Notes under the pieces: generated by a model
Databases searched by the model: none
What the model saw: the letters and a program-made list of their open reading frames with translations, nothing else
Told to the model about the DNA's origin: nothing
Translations under genes and position numbers: made by a program
NCBI GenBank assembly: GCA_900465685.1
Contig: UEGR01000012.1
Coordinates: forward strand, 185,259-249,258
Direction of reading: 5' to 3'
DNA: 64,000 nucleotides
DNA from: Hyphomicrobiales bacterium
Lineage (GTDB): Bacteria; Pseudomonadota; Alphaproteobacteria; Rhizobiales; Rhizobiaceae
Part shown: piece by piece, positions 16,507-24,925 of the stretch
How the letters are laid out: every line of letters starts with the position of its first letter
How positions within the stretch are numbered: position 1 is the first letter of the stretch

Positions 16507-17034
16507 ATGATCCGCTTCCTCATCAAATCCGTATTCTGGCTATCGCTGGCATTCATTGTGATGCCGCGCTTTTTCCCAGCGGAACAGGAAAACAAAAGCG
16601 CCGAAAAGCCTGTCGCCGTGTCCCAGACACGTGGCGAACCGCAGGGCACTGCGAACGGCGAGCGGAGCACCGTGGATCAGCTTTTGGCCAATGGCAAAAC
16701 GGCCATTGAGATCGGCAAGCTTTGCGTGGACAATCCAAGTTTCTGCGAGAATGGCACGTCGCTGATTTCCAGCGCTGGCAGCGGTTTGCTCAAGGGCAGT
16801 GGCCAGATGCTCGATTATCTGAGCCAGCGTTTCGGCAATAAAAAGGAAACGCCTGCTGAAGCGCAGCCCGCAACCGTCGCCGAAAAGCCCGAAATGACGG
16901 TCTCTGAAATACTGTCTGGAGAGAACACCCCTCAACCCGCCGGTTTGAGCAACATCCCGATCCCGACCTCGCGTGCGGCGGCCTTGCGGGCGCTGGATCG
17001 CCGGACCACGGGCGCGATCCCTGCAAAACAGTGA
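16507..17034 (+). CDS. DUF5330 domain-containing secreted/anchored protein
   Basis: 175 residues beginning MIRFLIKSVFWLSLAFIVMPRFF, an N-terminal membrane helix, followed by a low-complexity polar linker and a short conserved block with two cysteines (GKLCVDNPSFCENG) typical of DUF5330 proteins. The C-terminus is Pro/Arg rich and ends RRTTGAIPAK. Expected location is the periplasmic face of the inner membrane. It stands 78 bp before sufE on the same strand. Role unknown. Confidence 0.7.
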   Translation: MIRFLIKSVFWLSLAFIVMPRFFPAEQENKSAEKPVAVSQTRGEPQGTANGERSTVDQLLANGKTAIEIGKLCVDNPSFCENGTSLISSAGSGLLKGSGQMLDYLSQRFGNKKETPAEAQPATVAEKPEMTVSEILSGENTPQPAGLSNIPIPTSRAAALRALDRRTTGAIPAKQ

Positions 17035-17112
17035 TCTTTCCCGTGACCTTGCCGCCATTCATGACTATATAAGCGGCACAACACCGCAAAGATGGCATTT
17101 CAGGCGAGTATC

Positions 17113-17538
17113 ATGACGACCACAATCGATAGCATCATGTCCGACTTCGAATTTCTCGACGACTGGGAAGATCGCTATCGCTATGTCATCGACCTCGGCA
17201 AGGAATTGTCACCCTATCCGGACGATGCCCGCGATGCGGAACACAAGGTTCAGGGTTGTGTCAGTCAGGTATGGCTCAAGACCATGCCACGGACTGGCGC
17301 GGACCCGGTGATCGAATTCCTGGGCGATTCCGATGCGCATATTGTGCGCGGCCTCGTCGCCATTGTTCTTGCGCTCTATTCCGGCAAACGCGCTTCGGAA
17401 ATTCTCGCCATCGAGCCAGAAAGCGTTTTGAAGACGCTGGGGCTTGACGAGCACCTGACCCCGCAACGCTCAAACGGCCTGCGCGCCATGGTCGCCCGCA
17501 TCCGCCGCGAAGCGGAAGCGGCAAAGCTTTCAGCGTAA
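17113..17538 (+). CDS. sufE: Cysteine desulfuration protein SufE
   Basis: About 141 residues. SufE accepts sulfane sulfur from SufS for Fe-S cluster assembly. The active-site cysteine lies in KVQGCVSQVWL, and the family blocks FEFLDDWEDRYRYVIDLGK and SGKRASEIL are present. I choose the ATG at 17113 because AGGCGAG lies just upstream; the longer frame from 17092 lacks a ribosome site. It is separate from any suf operon in this window, which is usual for the housekeeping sufE copy in Hyphomicrobiales. Its 3' end overlaps the convergent amidase gene by 9 bp. Confidence 0.92.
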   Translation: MTTTIDSIMSDFEFLDDWEDRYRYVIDLGKELSPYPDDARDAEHKVQGCVSQVWLKTMPRTGADPVIEFLGDSDAHIVRGLVAIVLALYSGKRASEILAIEPESVLKTLGLDEHLTPQRSNGLRAMVARIRREAEAAKLSA

Positions 17539-18825
17539 CAAAGCTTCCACCGACAAAGCCGCTGCAAGCAGATGCTTGTCGGTGCCGCCGCGCGCGGTCA
17601 GCATCAGGCCGGTCGGCAGTTTCATGCCCGGCATGGGCAGTGTGATGCTGCACAGGTCGAACTGGTTGCCAACCTGTGTGTCGCGTAGCGTCAGACCTTC
17701 CACACGGTCATATTCGTCCTCATCGTGGCTGACCGAAGCAATCGTCGGCGCAACAATCGGCGTGGCTGGCGTGGCGAATGCATCGAAACCGTTCAACCGA
17801 TCATCCATCTCGCGGATCAGTTGATTTCGGGTTGCCACCATGGCGCGATAGGTCTCGTCCGGCACGTGCAGGCGCACCGATAGCGGACGCTTTACCCGCA
17901 GATCAACATTGGCGTCGGGGTCGCGCAGCCATGTGTCAGCATGGACGCGGCTCGCCTCAATGCCGACAATCGATCCGGACGTGCTTGCCTCACGCCAGCG
18001 CTGGATCAGATCATCCAGCACGATATCGACAAGCGTCACGCCTGCCTTTTCAAGCGCGGCCAGCGACGCTTCAAAATGCGCCGCCACATCCGGTTCCATC
18101 GCGTCCAGCAGATAGCCCCTCGGCACGGCGATCCGCAGATTGGACAGCGGCACCGCATCCGGCAGAACCGGTGCTTCGCCCGCCATTACGGCATCGGTTA
18201 AAATGGCATCCGCAACCGTCTTTGTGAGCGGCCCAATGGAATCGAGCGACGGCGCCAGTGGAAAAGCACCATCCAACGGGAGGCGCCGCGCCGTCGGCTT
18301 GAAACCGACAATACCGTTCAATGCTGCCGGAATACGCACCGAGCCGCCCGTATCCGAACCAATGGCGATTTCGCTGGTACCTTCAGCCGCTGAAACCGCC
18401 GCGCCGGACGACGACCCGCCCGGAATGCGCGTCGGATCAACGGCATTGCCCGGCTCACCATAATGCGGATTGAGACCAACCGGCGTGAAGGCAAATTCGG
18501 TCATATGCGTCTTGCCGACGATCACCGCACCTGCATCGCGCAGACGCTGCACAATCGTCGCATCCTTGACCGCAGGCGCAGCTGTACGCCGAACGACAGA
18601 CCCGGCCAGCGTCGGCTCGCCAGCGACATCGAAGAGATCCTTGATCGAAACAATGCGGCCGTCCAGTGGACCGAGAGGCTGACCAGCCAGAAGGCGCGCA
18701 TCAGCGGCATCTGCTTCCGCCCGCGCCCGCTCCGTATAAATCTTGCTGAAAACAAGCTCATGCTCGCGGCGGGCCTCAAGCCGCGCCAGCACCGTTTCCA
18801 ACCGATCCCGGACATTCGACGACAT
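17530..18825 (-). CDS. Amidase (amidase-signature family)
   Basis: About 431 residues. The amidase-signature Ser-cisSer-Lys triad is visible: Lys62 in VSIKDLFDV, cis-Ser in PGGSSSGAAVS near 138, and nucleophile Ser162 in GSDTGGSVRIPA. Such enzymes hydrolyse amides; the substrate cannot be told, and GatA is unlikely because gatB and gatC are not adjacent. Start chosen at the ATG at 18825, with GGGGAG 7 nt upstream. It is on the same strand as the LysR gene upstream but separated from it by 73 bp. Confidence 0.85.
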   Translation of the reverse strand: MSSNVRDRLETVLARLEARREHELVFSKIYTERARAEADAADARLLAGQPLGPLDGRIVSIKDLFDVAGEPTLAGSVVRRTAAPAVKDATIVQRLRDAGAVIVGKTHMTEFAFTPVGLNPHYGEPGNAVDPTRIPGGSSSGAAVSAAEGTSEIAIGSDTGGSVRIPAALNGIVGFKPTARRLPLDGAFPLAPSLDSIGPLTKTVADAILTDAVMAGEAPVLPDAVPLSNLRIAVPRGYLLDAMEPDVAAHFEASLAALEKAGVTLVDIVLDDLIQRWREASTSGSIVGIEASRVHADTWLRDPDANVDLRVKRPLSVRLHVPDETYRAMVATRNQLIREMDDRLNGFDAFATPATPIVAPTIASVSHDEDEYDRVEGLTLRDTQVGNQFDLCSITLPMPGMKLPTGLMLTARGGTDKHLLAAALSVEALLR

Positions 18826-18898
18826 GCACATTCTCCCCAATTACCCCGCCTGGTCGCACCGGCTTTTCCCCTTGCGATAAGGTGGCATCCGTCGACTG

Positions 18899-19816
18899 TC
18901 AATCAGCGCTATTTTGTGCTGCCTGAAATGACCGTGCGGCAAAACAGTCGCGGATTACGGGCATGGCCTCTTGCGCCGTTAGCGTGGCTGGCCCACCGGA
19001 CGGATAGGCCAGCACCAGACGCTGGCGGAGCGTTTCATCTTCGATGGGCAGGCACACGACTTTTCGCCCATCATGGCTGAAATCATGGCCGGGTCGCGTG
19101 AAAAGCAGCGACACGCCAAGGCCATTTGCCACCATGCCGCGCACCATCTCCACCGACGTGGTTCGCAGCGCGATATTTGGCGACAGACCCTGCTGCCAGA
19201 ACGGCACCAGCAGAAATTCGCGGCTGAGCGGCAGATCGACAAGGATGAACGGATAGCGCGCAAGTTCCGCCAGCGTCACGCTCTTCTTTGCAGCCAGCGG
19301 ACTGTCCGGCGGCACCACCGCATGCGGCGCATAAGACAGCATGGTTTCCCATGCGACCGTCTCCGGCAGCCCCACATCGTAGGTGATGCCGAGATCGACG
19401 ATGCCTTTATCCAGCGCCCGCGCCATGCCTTCCAGATCGAACTCGCGCAGCTTCACACGCATATCGGGAAACACCTGTTTCAAATGGCCCAATATGCCCG
19501 GAATACAGACCGGCCCCAGCGTGCTGAAATAGCCGAGTGTCAGCCGCGCCACGCCTTCACCCTTGCCCGATACGGCAAAGTCTTCAGCGCCCGCCAGTAA
19601 AAGTCGCGCCTCTTGCAGTTTGCGACTGCCGAAAGACGTCAGTTCCAGCCCCTTGGCCTGCCGTCGCTCAAAAAGTGGTTGCCCCAGATCGTGTTCCAGA
19701 TCGCGGATTGCCGCCGATATGCAGGGCTGCGAAACATTGAGCTTTTCTGCAGCGCCCGTCGCGCTGCCAGCTTCGGCTGAAGTGACGAAATAGTGCAGTT
19801 GGCGAAGCGATATCAT
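18899..19816 (-). CDS. LysR-family transcriptional regulator
   Basis: 305 residues. N-terminal winged helix: MISLRQLHYFVTSAEAGSAT, then AAEKLNVSQPCISAAIRDLE and the wing LGQPLFERR. A periplasmic-binding-like effector domain runs from about 90 to 295. It is transcribed divergently from the CoA-transferase/acyl-CoA dehydrogenase pair with a 101-bp shared promoter, the classic LysR arrangement, so it probably controls that pair in response to a substrate or CoA intermediate. It is also followed by the amidase gene on its own strand. Confidence 0.88.
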   Translation of the reverse strand: MISLRQLHYFVTSAEAGSATGAAEKLNVSQPCISAAIRDLEHDLGQPLFERRQAKGLELTSFGSRKLQEARLLLAGAEDFAVSGKGEGVARLTLGYFSTLGPVCIPGILGHLKQVFPDMRVKLREFDLEGMARALDKGIVDLGITYDVGLPETVAWETMLSYAPHAVVPPDSPLAAKKSVTLAELARYPFILVDLPLSREFLLVPFWQQGLSPNIALRTTSVEMVRGMVANGLGVSLLFTRPGHDFSHDGRKVVCLPIEDETLRQRLVLAYPSGGPATLTAQEAMPVIRDCFAARSFQAAQNSAD

Positions 19817-19846
19817 TAAAAGATTTTCCTATAATGACTACTTGTT

Positions 19847-19870
19847 TTCAATTCTTTTTTTAATATTGAA
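19847..19870. promoter_or_regulatory. Possible LysR operator
   Basis: Inverted repeat TTCAAT-N12-ATTGAA in the divergent promoter between the LysR gene and the CoA-transferase gene. The AT-rich interrupted dyad fits a LysR box in general form only. Confidence 0.35.
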
Positions 19871-19917
19871 CTCGGTCTAGCCTTCCTTTCAATCACAATG
19901 AAGAGGGGGTGAAAAAC

Positions 19918-21165
19918 ATGTTCAACGAAAGGGGCCCGTGCCTCGACGGCATTCGCGTTCTGGATTTCACACGCGTTCTGGCCGGGCCGTTCTGCACCGC
20001 CTTGCTTGGCGATCTTGGCGCGGAAGTCATCAAGATCGAAAGTCCGGAAGGTGACGATTATCGCCACATCACGCCCGGCACAGCCGACGGCGGTGGGCTG
20101 TTCCTGCTGATGAATCGCAACAAGAAAAGCATCTCCATTGATCTGCGCAAGGAACGCGGGCGGCACATCGTCCGCGAGCTGGCAAAGAATGCCGACATCA
20201 TCGTGGAGAATTTTCGCCCCGGCGTGATGGACCGGCTGGGGCTCGGGCATGCCGAGCTTGCCAAAAACAATCCGCGACTGATCCATGTTGCGATTTCCGG
20301 CTTCGGCCAGCAAAGCCCTATGGGCAATCTGCCTGCATATGATCTCGTCGTGCAGGCGGTGACCGGTTTCATGGATATTTCCGGTGAACCGGATGGGCCG
20401 CCCATGATGACCGGCGAATCCGTCGCAGACCTGACAGCCGGACTTTTTGCGTCCTGGTCGGCGCTAGCCGCACTTCTTGCCCGAGAGCGCACCGGCAAGG
20501 GCCAGTTTGTCGATGTCGCCATGTATGATTGCCTGTTCAATCTTCTGCCTGCGGCTCTGACCCAGCAGCTTTATGGCAACAAGCCGCCGAAGCGGGTGGG
20601 AAACCGCCATCCGCTGAGCGCGCCTTTCGGCGTCTTTGCGGCAGCGGACGGATATCTGACGATTGCCGTTTTGAGTGCGAAACAGTTTGCCGGTCTGGCG
20701 GGGGCTCTCGGCCAACCGCAGCTTGCGACCGATGAACGGTTTGCCACGGCGACAGCGCGCAACGAAAACCATGCCGAACTGAAGGCCATCATCGAAGCAT
20801 GGAGCACAGCATTAAATGTTGAACAGGTGATTGACGCCTTGCAGGCTCATGACGTGCCATGCTCGCCGGTTCTTTCCGTCTCCGATGCGACCGGCAGCGA
20901 ACAGGTGCGTGCGCGTGGGTTGTTGCCGGAGGTCGCCACGACCAGCGGCCCGGTCCGCGTTCTGCGCCAGCCGGCCAAGTTCTCCGGCATGGATTGCCCC
21001 GCCCCGACACCGCCGCCAGCGCTGGGGGCGCATGCCGCCGACATATTGCATGAAAAACTGGAACTCTCTGCAAACGATATCGAAAGCCTTGTGCGCGACG
21101 GCGTGCTGCACGGCCTGACACTGCAACCGCAGCCGCTTTTGAAGGAAACCAACCATGACGCATGA
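19918..21165 (+). CDS. CoA transferase, CaiB/BaiF family (class III)
   Basis: About 415 residues. Moves CoA between carboxylic acids through an enzyme-bound anhydride on an Asp; VDVAMYDCLF holds the likely catalytic Asp. Family blocks are present: RVLDFTRVLAGPFCTALLGDLGAEVIK (in pieces), NRNKKSISIDLRKE, and ADIIVENFRPGVMDRLGLG. I take the ATG at 19918 because GAGGGGG is 8 nt upstream; a GTG at 19909 is in frame. The next gene overlaps by 11 bp, so an acid is probably activated here and oxidised by the neighbouring dehydrogenase. Confidence 0.9.
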   Translation: MFNERGPCLDGIRVLDFTRVLAGPFCTALLGDLGAEVIKIESPEGDDYRHITPGTADGGGLFLLMNRNKKSISIDLRKERGRHIVRELAKNADIIVENFRPGVMDRLGLGHAELAKNNPRLIHVAISGFGQQSPMGNLPAYDLVVQAVTGFMDISGEPDGPPMMTGESVADLTAGLFASWSALAALLARERTGKGQFVDVAMYDCLFNLLPAALTQQLYGNKPPKRVGNRHPLSAPFGVFAAADGYLTIAVLSAKQFAGLAGALGQPQLATDERFATATARNENHAELKAIIEAWSTALNVEQVIDALQAHDVPCSPVLSVSDATGSEQVRARGLLPEVATTSGPVRVLRQPAKFSGMDCPAPTPPPALGAHAADILHEKLELSANDIESLVRDGVLHGLTLQPQPLLKETNHDA

Positions 21166-22318
21166 TTGCCTGCTGACCGACGAGCAACGGATGATCCGCG
21201 ACAGTGCGCGCAGCTATGCCCGTGAAAAATTGGCCCCAACCGCAGCCATGCGCGACCGCGAGCACCACTATTTCCCACGCACCGAGATGCGGGAACTGGG
21301 AGAGCTGGGCTTTCTCGGCATGCTCGTTGCTGAAGAATGGGGTGGCGTTGCAACCGACCATCTGAGCTACGTACTGGCGTTGGAAGAAATTGCCGCCGCC
21401 GATGGCAGCATCGGCGCGATGATGGCGCTGCACAATGGTCTCATTTCGACACCCTTGCGCGTGCATGGGAGCGACCGGCAGAAGGAGCTGTACCTTCGCC
21501 CGCTGGCGGAGGGCCGCTTCAACGGCGCTTTCGGCCTGACCGAACCGGAAGCCGGGTCCAATGCCTTTGCGATCCGCACCAAAGCGATCAAGGTCGACGA
21601 CGGCTTTCGTCTCACCGGCGCAAAACAGTTCATGTCGAATGGCAAATCCGCCGATATCGCCATTATTTTTGCGGCAACCGAGAGCGACGATCCGCGCCGC
21701 CGCATCACCGCATTTCTGGTCTCGCCGACAGCACCGGGCTATGTCTGCGTGCGCATCGAAGACAAGCTCGGCCTTGCCGCGTCGGAAACCTGTCAGGTGC
21801 AGCTCGACGATGTCTTTGTCGCCGACGATCATGTGCTGGGTGAAGTCGGCGGCGGCTATGCTCTGGCGATGAGCACGCTGGAACTCGGTCGCCTTGGCAT
21901 CGCGGCGCAATCGCTTGGGCTGGCGCAGGCGGCCTTCGACCATGCCCATGCCTATGCGCTGGAGCGGCAGACCTTCGGCAAACCCATCATCGAGCATCAG
22001 GCCGTCGGTTTCCGGCTCGCTGAAATGCAGACGCAGATTGAGGTGGCGCGCAGCTATCTGCACTATGTCGCCCGGCTGCGCGACGCAGGCCAGCCCTGCA
22101 AGACGGAAGCCGCGATGGCAAAACTCTTCGCCTCCGAGATTGCCGAAAAAGTCGCCTCGGAAGCGACCCAGGTTCATGGCGGCTATGGTTATCTCAAGGA
22201 TTTCGCCGTCGAACGCATCTATCGCGATGCCCGCATCTGCCGCATTTACGAGGGAACCAGCGATATTCAGAAGCTGATTATCGCTGGCAATCTCGCGAAG
22301 AAAGGCAAGGCAGTTTGA
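21155..22318 (+). CDS. Acyl-CoA dehydrogenase
   Basis: 387 residues, FAD-dependent alpha,beta-oxidation of an acyl-CoA. Blocks seen: FGLTEPEAGSNA (substrate/FAD region), RLTGAKQFMSNG, EVGGGYALAMSTLELGRLGIAAQSLG, and RQTFGKPIIEHQAVGF. The C-terminal IYEGTSDIQKLII places the catalytic base at the usual Glu of YEGT. The start overlaps the CoA-transferase gene, and AAGGAAA precedes it, so the pair is translationally coupled. The acyl chain cannot be deduced; short or branched acyl-CoAs are likely given the CoA transferase partner. Confidence 0.9.
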   Translation: MTHDCLLTDEQRMIRDSARSYAREKLAPTAAMRDREHHYFPRTEMRELGELGFLGMLVAEEWGGVATDHLSYVLALEEIAAADGSIGAMMALHNGLISTPLRVHGSDRQKELYLRPLAEGRFNGAFGLTEPEAGSNAFAIRTKAIKVDDGFRLTGAKQFMSNGKSADIAIIFAATESDDPRRRITAFLVSPTAPGYVCVRIEDKLGLAASETCQVQLDDVFVADDHVLGEVGGGYALAMSTLELGRLGIAAQSLGLAQAAFDHAHAYALERQTFGKPIIEHQAVGFRLAEMQTQIEVARSYLHYVARLRDAGQPCKTEAAMAKLFASEIAEKVASEATQVHGGYGYLKDFAVERIYRDARICRIYEGTSDIQKLIIAGNLAKKGKAV

Positions 22319-22335
22319 CCGATCCGCGCGCAGCC

Positions 22336-23130
22336 TCACCTCGCCTGGGGCCGCGCTGCCGGGCGGTAACCATCCGCCCCCCAATGCAGTACCACGCCCC
22401 GGCGGCGGTCGCTTTCGCGCGGCGGATTATAATGCCGGTGAAGCATGGCAAGGGCTGTTTTCAACACGACCTTGCCAGAGCGCACCGGCCATTGCCGCTC
22501 ACGCTCCACGCGCTCCAGCCCTTTCAGGAAACAGCAGACATCGACCAGCACACCGTTCAATTCCGGCCCGACTGCTTCCAGCGCTCGCTCAACCCGCATC
22601 CGGCTGGCCAAGGCAATATCGGTCAATTCCGCCATGCCGCCTGCCCCACCGCGTCCACCGCCACCGACGCCAATGTCCCAGCGGGATGTGATCGACGGCA
22701 TCAGCGAACCCCGCGTGAAATCCGCCCGCAAGCGTTCCCCGGCATGGAACTCATCCTCCGAAATAAAGGCATTCCCGTCCGCGCCTTTGCGCCGATAAAG
22801 CATGGCCAGCGGCGATTCCGCCAGATTGACCTCGACTGTCTCGCCGGGAGCCGTTTCAACCGAAGCGGTGATACGCGCCGGCTCGTGTATCGCCTTTCTG
22901 GCGGATTTTGTACTCCCACGCCCCTTGCCGGAAAGCGCCAGCTTCTGACCGTCCATTTGCAGCAGGCCTTTGCCGCACATGGCGGCAATCTCACTCCGGG
23001 TGACAGCAATCGAGCCCTGCTCGCCAACCAGCAGCATATGCGTGTCGCGAACCGAATCCTGCATCTCGCAGGCCCCTGTTTTCAGGAAGCGCAGCACCCT
23101 CGTTTCCGAGGCCGAAAACTGTGTGGTCAT
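22336..23130 (-). CDS. DUF6456 domain protein, HTH-containing
   Basis: 264 residues. The N-terminal part (TQFSASETRVLRFLKTGACEMQ ... AAMCGKGLLQMDGQKLALS) looks like a winged helix or replication-type HTH, and the C-terminal half carries the DUF6456 pattern (SPLAMLYRRKGADGNAFISEDEFHAGERLRADF ... GVLVDVCCFLKGLERVE, in pieces). A Gly-rich linker (GVGGGGRGGAGG) lies near residue 180. It overlaps the DnaA-domain gene upstream as ATGA, so the two are made together. This pairing suggests a DNA-binding role, but no function is known to me. Confidence 0.75.
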   Translation of the reverse strand: MTTQFSASETRVLRFLKTGACEMQDSVRDTHMLLVGEQGSIAVTRSEIAAMCGKGLLQMDGQKLALSGKGRGSTKSARKAIHEPARITASVETAPGETVEVNLAESPLAMLYRRKGADGNAFISEDEFHAGERLRADFTRGSLMPSITSRWDIGVGGGGRGGAGGMAELTDIALASRMRVERALEAVGPELNGVLVDVCCFLKGLERVERERQWPVRSGKVVLKTALAMLHRHYNPPRESDRRRGVVLHWGADGYRPAARPQAR

Positions 23131-23579
23131 GCCGCCATCCTCCAGGTTGAAAAAGCCGAATTCACGATGCGTTCAAAGGCGGTCACGATGGCGTCGAAAT
23201 CGACATCGTCGCGCATATCTTCCACCAGATGGCAGGCATGCATCACCGTTGTGCGATCCCGTGCGAAGCCGACCGCCACCTCCCGCATCGCCAGGCCGAA
23301 GGATGTATGCGCCACATACATTCCTATCTGCCGGATGCGGGCCACATTGCGCCGACAACGTGTCGGAGCGCGCAGCTCCTTGCCATCCACACCGAACGCC
23401 GCCACCAGAAGATCGATCAGCATCTCGCACAATTGCACACTGTGCTCCTCCCGCTTGCGATCCGCCGTTCCTTCAACCGTGTCGAGAAGAAGGGGCCTCC
23501 CGTGCCGGGCCGCGATCAACCGCAACGCTTCAAAAGCATCCGCCCGTGTATGAATGACATCCGATAGTTCCAAAGACAT
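23127..23579 (-). CDS. Small protein with a DnaA C-terminal (domain IV) HTH
   Basis: 150 residues. The region from about 75 to 130 matches DnaA domain IV: RNVARIRQIGMYVAHTSFGLAMREVAVGFARDRTTVMHAC (in pieces), including the RDRTTVMHAC block that corresponds to the DnaA-box recognition motif DHTTV-HA. There is no AAA+ domain, so it cannot be an initiator itself. It forms a two-gene unit with the DUF6456 gene (4-bp overlap). It may bind DnaA-box-like sites and influence replication or transcription; that is inference. Confidence 0.8.
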   Translation of the reverse strand: MSLELSDVIHTRADAFEALRLIAARHGRPLLLDTVEGTADRKREEHSVQLCEMLIDLLVAAFGVDGKELRAPTRCRRNVARIRQIGMYVAHTSFGLAMREVAVGFARDRTTVMHACHLVEDMRDDVDFDAIVTAFERIVNSAFSTWRMAA

Positions 23580-23915
23580 TCATCTTCCCTCATCTGAATA
23601 GGAATATCTTCTTATAATGAGGAAATTGCAAGGGAGGATAAGTTTGCGGGATAGACTTTGGGATGACCGACGCAGGGCTGCTAAAAAACGCTTTTCGCTA
23701 TCCAGACAAGAGACACACAACGGTTATCTCGGCAAAACTATCTATCCGATTGCTTTCTATAGAGATTTTCCCTAGTCATCTGGATGCGCACAAACGCAAA
23801 CAATAAACGGCATAGCTGCACCCCCGTCAAATAGGCTTCACAGGTTGTAGGAATATTATCCACACCATTCAGAATCCACCCATCCTGTTTGCATCAACAA
23901 ACAAGGATGAGGTTC
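23580..23915. other. Intergenic region with no recognised element
   Basis: 336 bp between the divergent DnaA-domain gene and the 129-residue protein gene. AT-rich, should hold both promoters, but no repeat, hairpin or clear operator stands out. Confidence 0.4.
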
Positions 23916-24305
23916 ATGAAGATAGCTCTGGAACAGGCCCGCAAAACCTTTCTTACAGAGCGTGAACGAGACCGGATGAGCGCCATGCAACGTGTGGCTC
24001 TGCAAATCATGGCGGGAATCGACATTGACCGGCTTGAGCAAGCATCAGAACCGGAAAAGCAGCATGCGGTGCGCCGCCTGACACGGCTGATCGAGCGCGA
24101 GCGGCTTAAGGGCACCAATGACCACTGGAGCTACGATCTCAACCGTCACATTGCCTTGAAACAGGCGCTGGACAGGCTTGAAGGCAAAGACCGGCTTGGC
24201 ACTTGCGACGCGGTGCGTGGAGCACGACAAGGTTACGGTCAAAGAAGACGCATTCATACGAGGGTGTCGAACGGCAATCATAAGCAAAGGTGCGAGATTG
24301 CATGA
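23916..24305 (+). CDS. Conserved small cytoplasmic protein of unknown function
   Basis: 129 residues beginning MKIALEQARKTFLTERERDRM; strongly charged and helical through about residue 100 (AVRRLTRLIERERLKGTNDHWSYDLNRHIALKQAL), then a basic, less ordered tail. No signal peptide or membrane helix. The start is the ATG at 23916, with AAGGATGAGG just upstream; TTG and ATG codons further up are unlikely. It lies convergent to mucR and is followed by a good intrinsic terminator. I do not recognise the family. Confidence 0.6.
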   Translation: MKIALEQARKTFLTERERDRMSAMQRVALQIMAGIDIDRLEQASEPEKQHAVRRLTRLIERERLKGTNDHWSYDLNRHIALKQALDRLEGKDRLGTCDAVRGARQGYGQRRRIHTRVSNGNHKQRCEIA

Positions 24306-24378
24306 GACGACCCGCGCCATTTCACAAAGATAAACTGCGCGACGGGATATTCGTCAAAACAGTTACCCCTGAAACGCA

Positions 24379-24430
24379 AAGAGCGCGCCCTGTCCTGCCG
24401 GTAGCAGATCGGGGCACGCTCTTAATTTTT
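24379..24430 (+). terminator. Intrinsic terminator
   Basis: AAGAGCG-c-GCCC ... GGGGC-a-CGCTCTT stem followed by AATTTTT on the plus strand. It ends the transcript of the small protein gene at 23916. Confidence 0.6.
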
Positions 24431-24496
24431 CAGTCCAGCACATCGTTACACGAAAACCGTTTCACAGTTCTCGCGATGCGCCGACAGGATCGCTGA

Positions 24497-24925
24497 TTAA
24501 GCGCCCTTCGGCTTGCGGCCGAGGCCCATCTTCTTTGCCAGACGCGAACGAGCGGCGGCATAGTTCGGAGCAACCATCGGATAGTTAGGATCGAGATCCC
24601 ACTTTTCGCGGTACTGTTCCGGGGTCATGTTGTAATGGGTCATCAGGTGACGCTTGAGCGACTTGAACTTCTTGCCGTCTTCGAGGCAGATGATGTAGTC
24701 GTCATGAACCGACTTCTTCGGGTTGACGGCTGGCTTCGGCTTCTCAACGACAACCGGCGCTTCTTCGCGTTCAACATGACGCTTGAAAGCGGCATGAACA
24801 TCGGCGATCAACAGCGGCAACTCGCCCGCACGAATCGAATTATTGCCAACATAAGCAGCGACAACATCCGCGGTCAGGCTCAGAAGCAGTTCTGCGCTTT
24901 CGTCGTGCGTATCCAGATTTTCCAT
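24497..24925 (-). CDS. mucR: Ros/MucR zinc-finger transcriptional regulator
   Basis: 142 residues. The C2H2-type zinc finger typical of the Ros/MucR family is visible: Cys in IICLEDGKKF, then LKRHLMTHYNMTPEQYREKW with the two zinc histidines, and a C-terminal basic tail (ARSRLAKKMGLGRKPKGA). In Brucella and rhizobia MucR is a global repressor acting on AT-rich promoters and controls envelope, exopolysaccharide and virulence genes. AAGGAAAACC precedes the ATG. The 577-bp region upstream is unusually AT-rich and holds a palindrome, consistent with autoregulation. It is likely relevant to the horizontally acquired, AT-rich polysaccharide locus further right. Confidence 0.93.
   Translation of the reverse strand: MENLDTHDESAELLLSLTADVVAAYVGNNSIRAGELPLLIADVHAAFKRHVEREEAPVVVEKPKPAVNPKKSVHDDYIICLEDGKKFKSLKRHLMTHYNMTPEQYREKWDLDPNYPMVAPNYAAARSRLAKKMGLGRKPKGA

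Noticed and set aside
20789..22384. 531-codon minus-strand frame opposite the acyl-CoA dehydrogenase
   Set aside because: Antisense shadow of a well-supported gene, with biased composition and no motifs.
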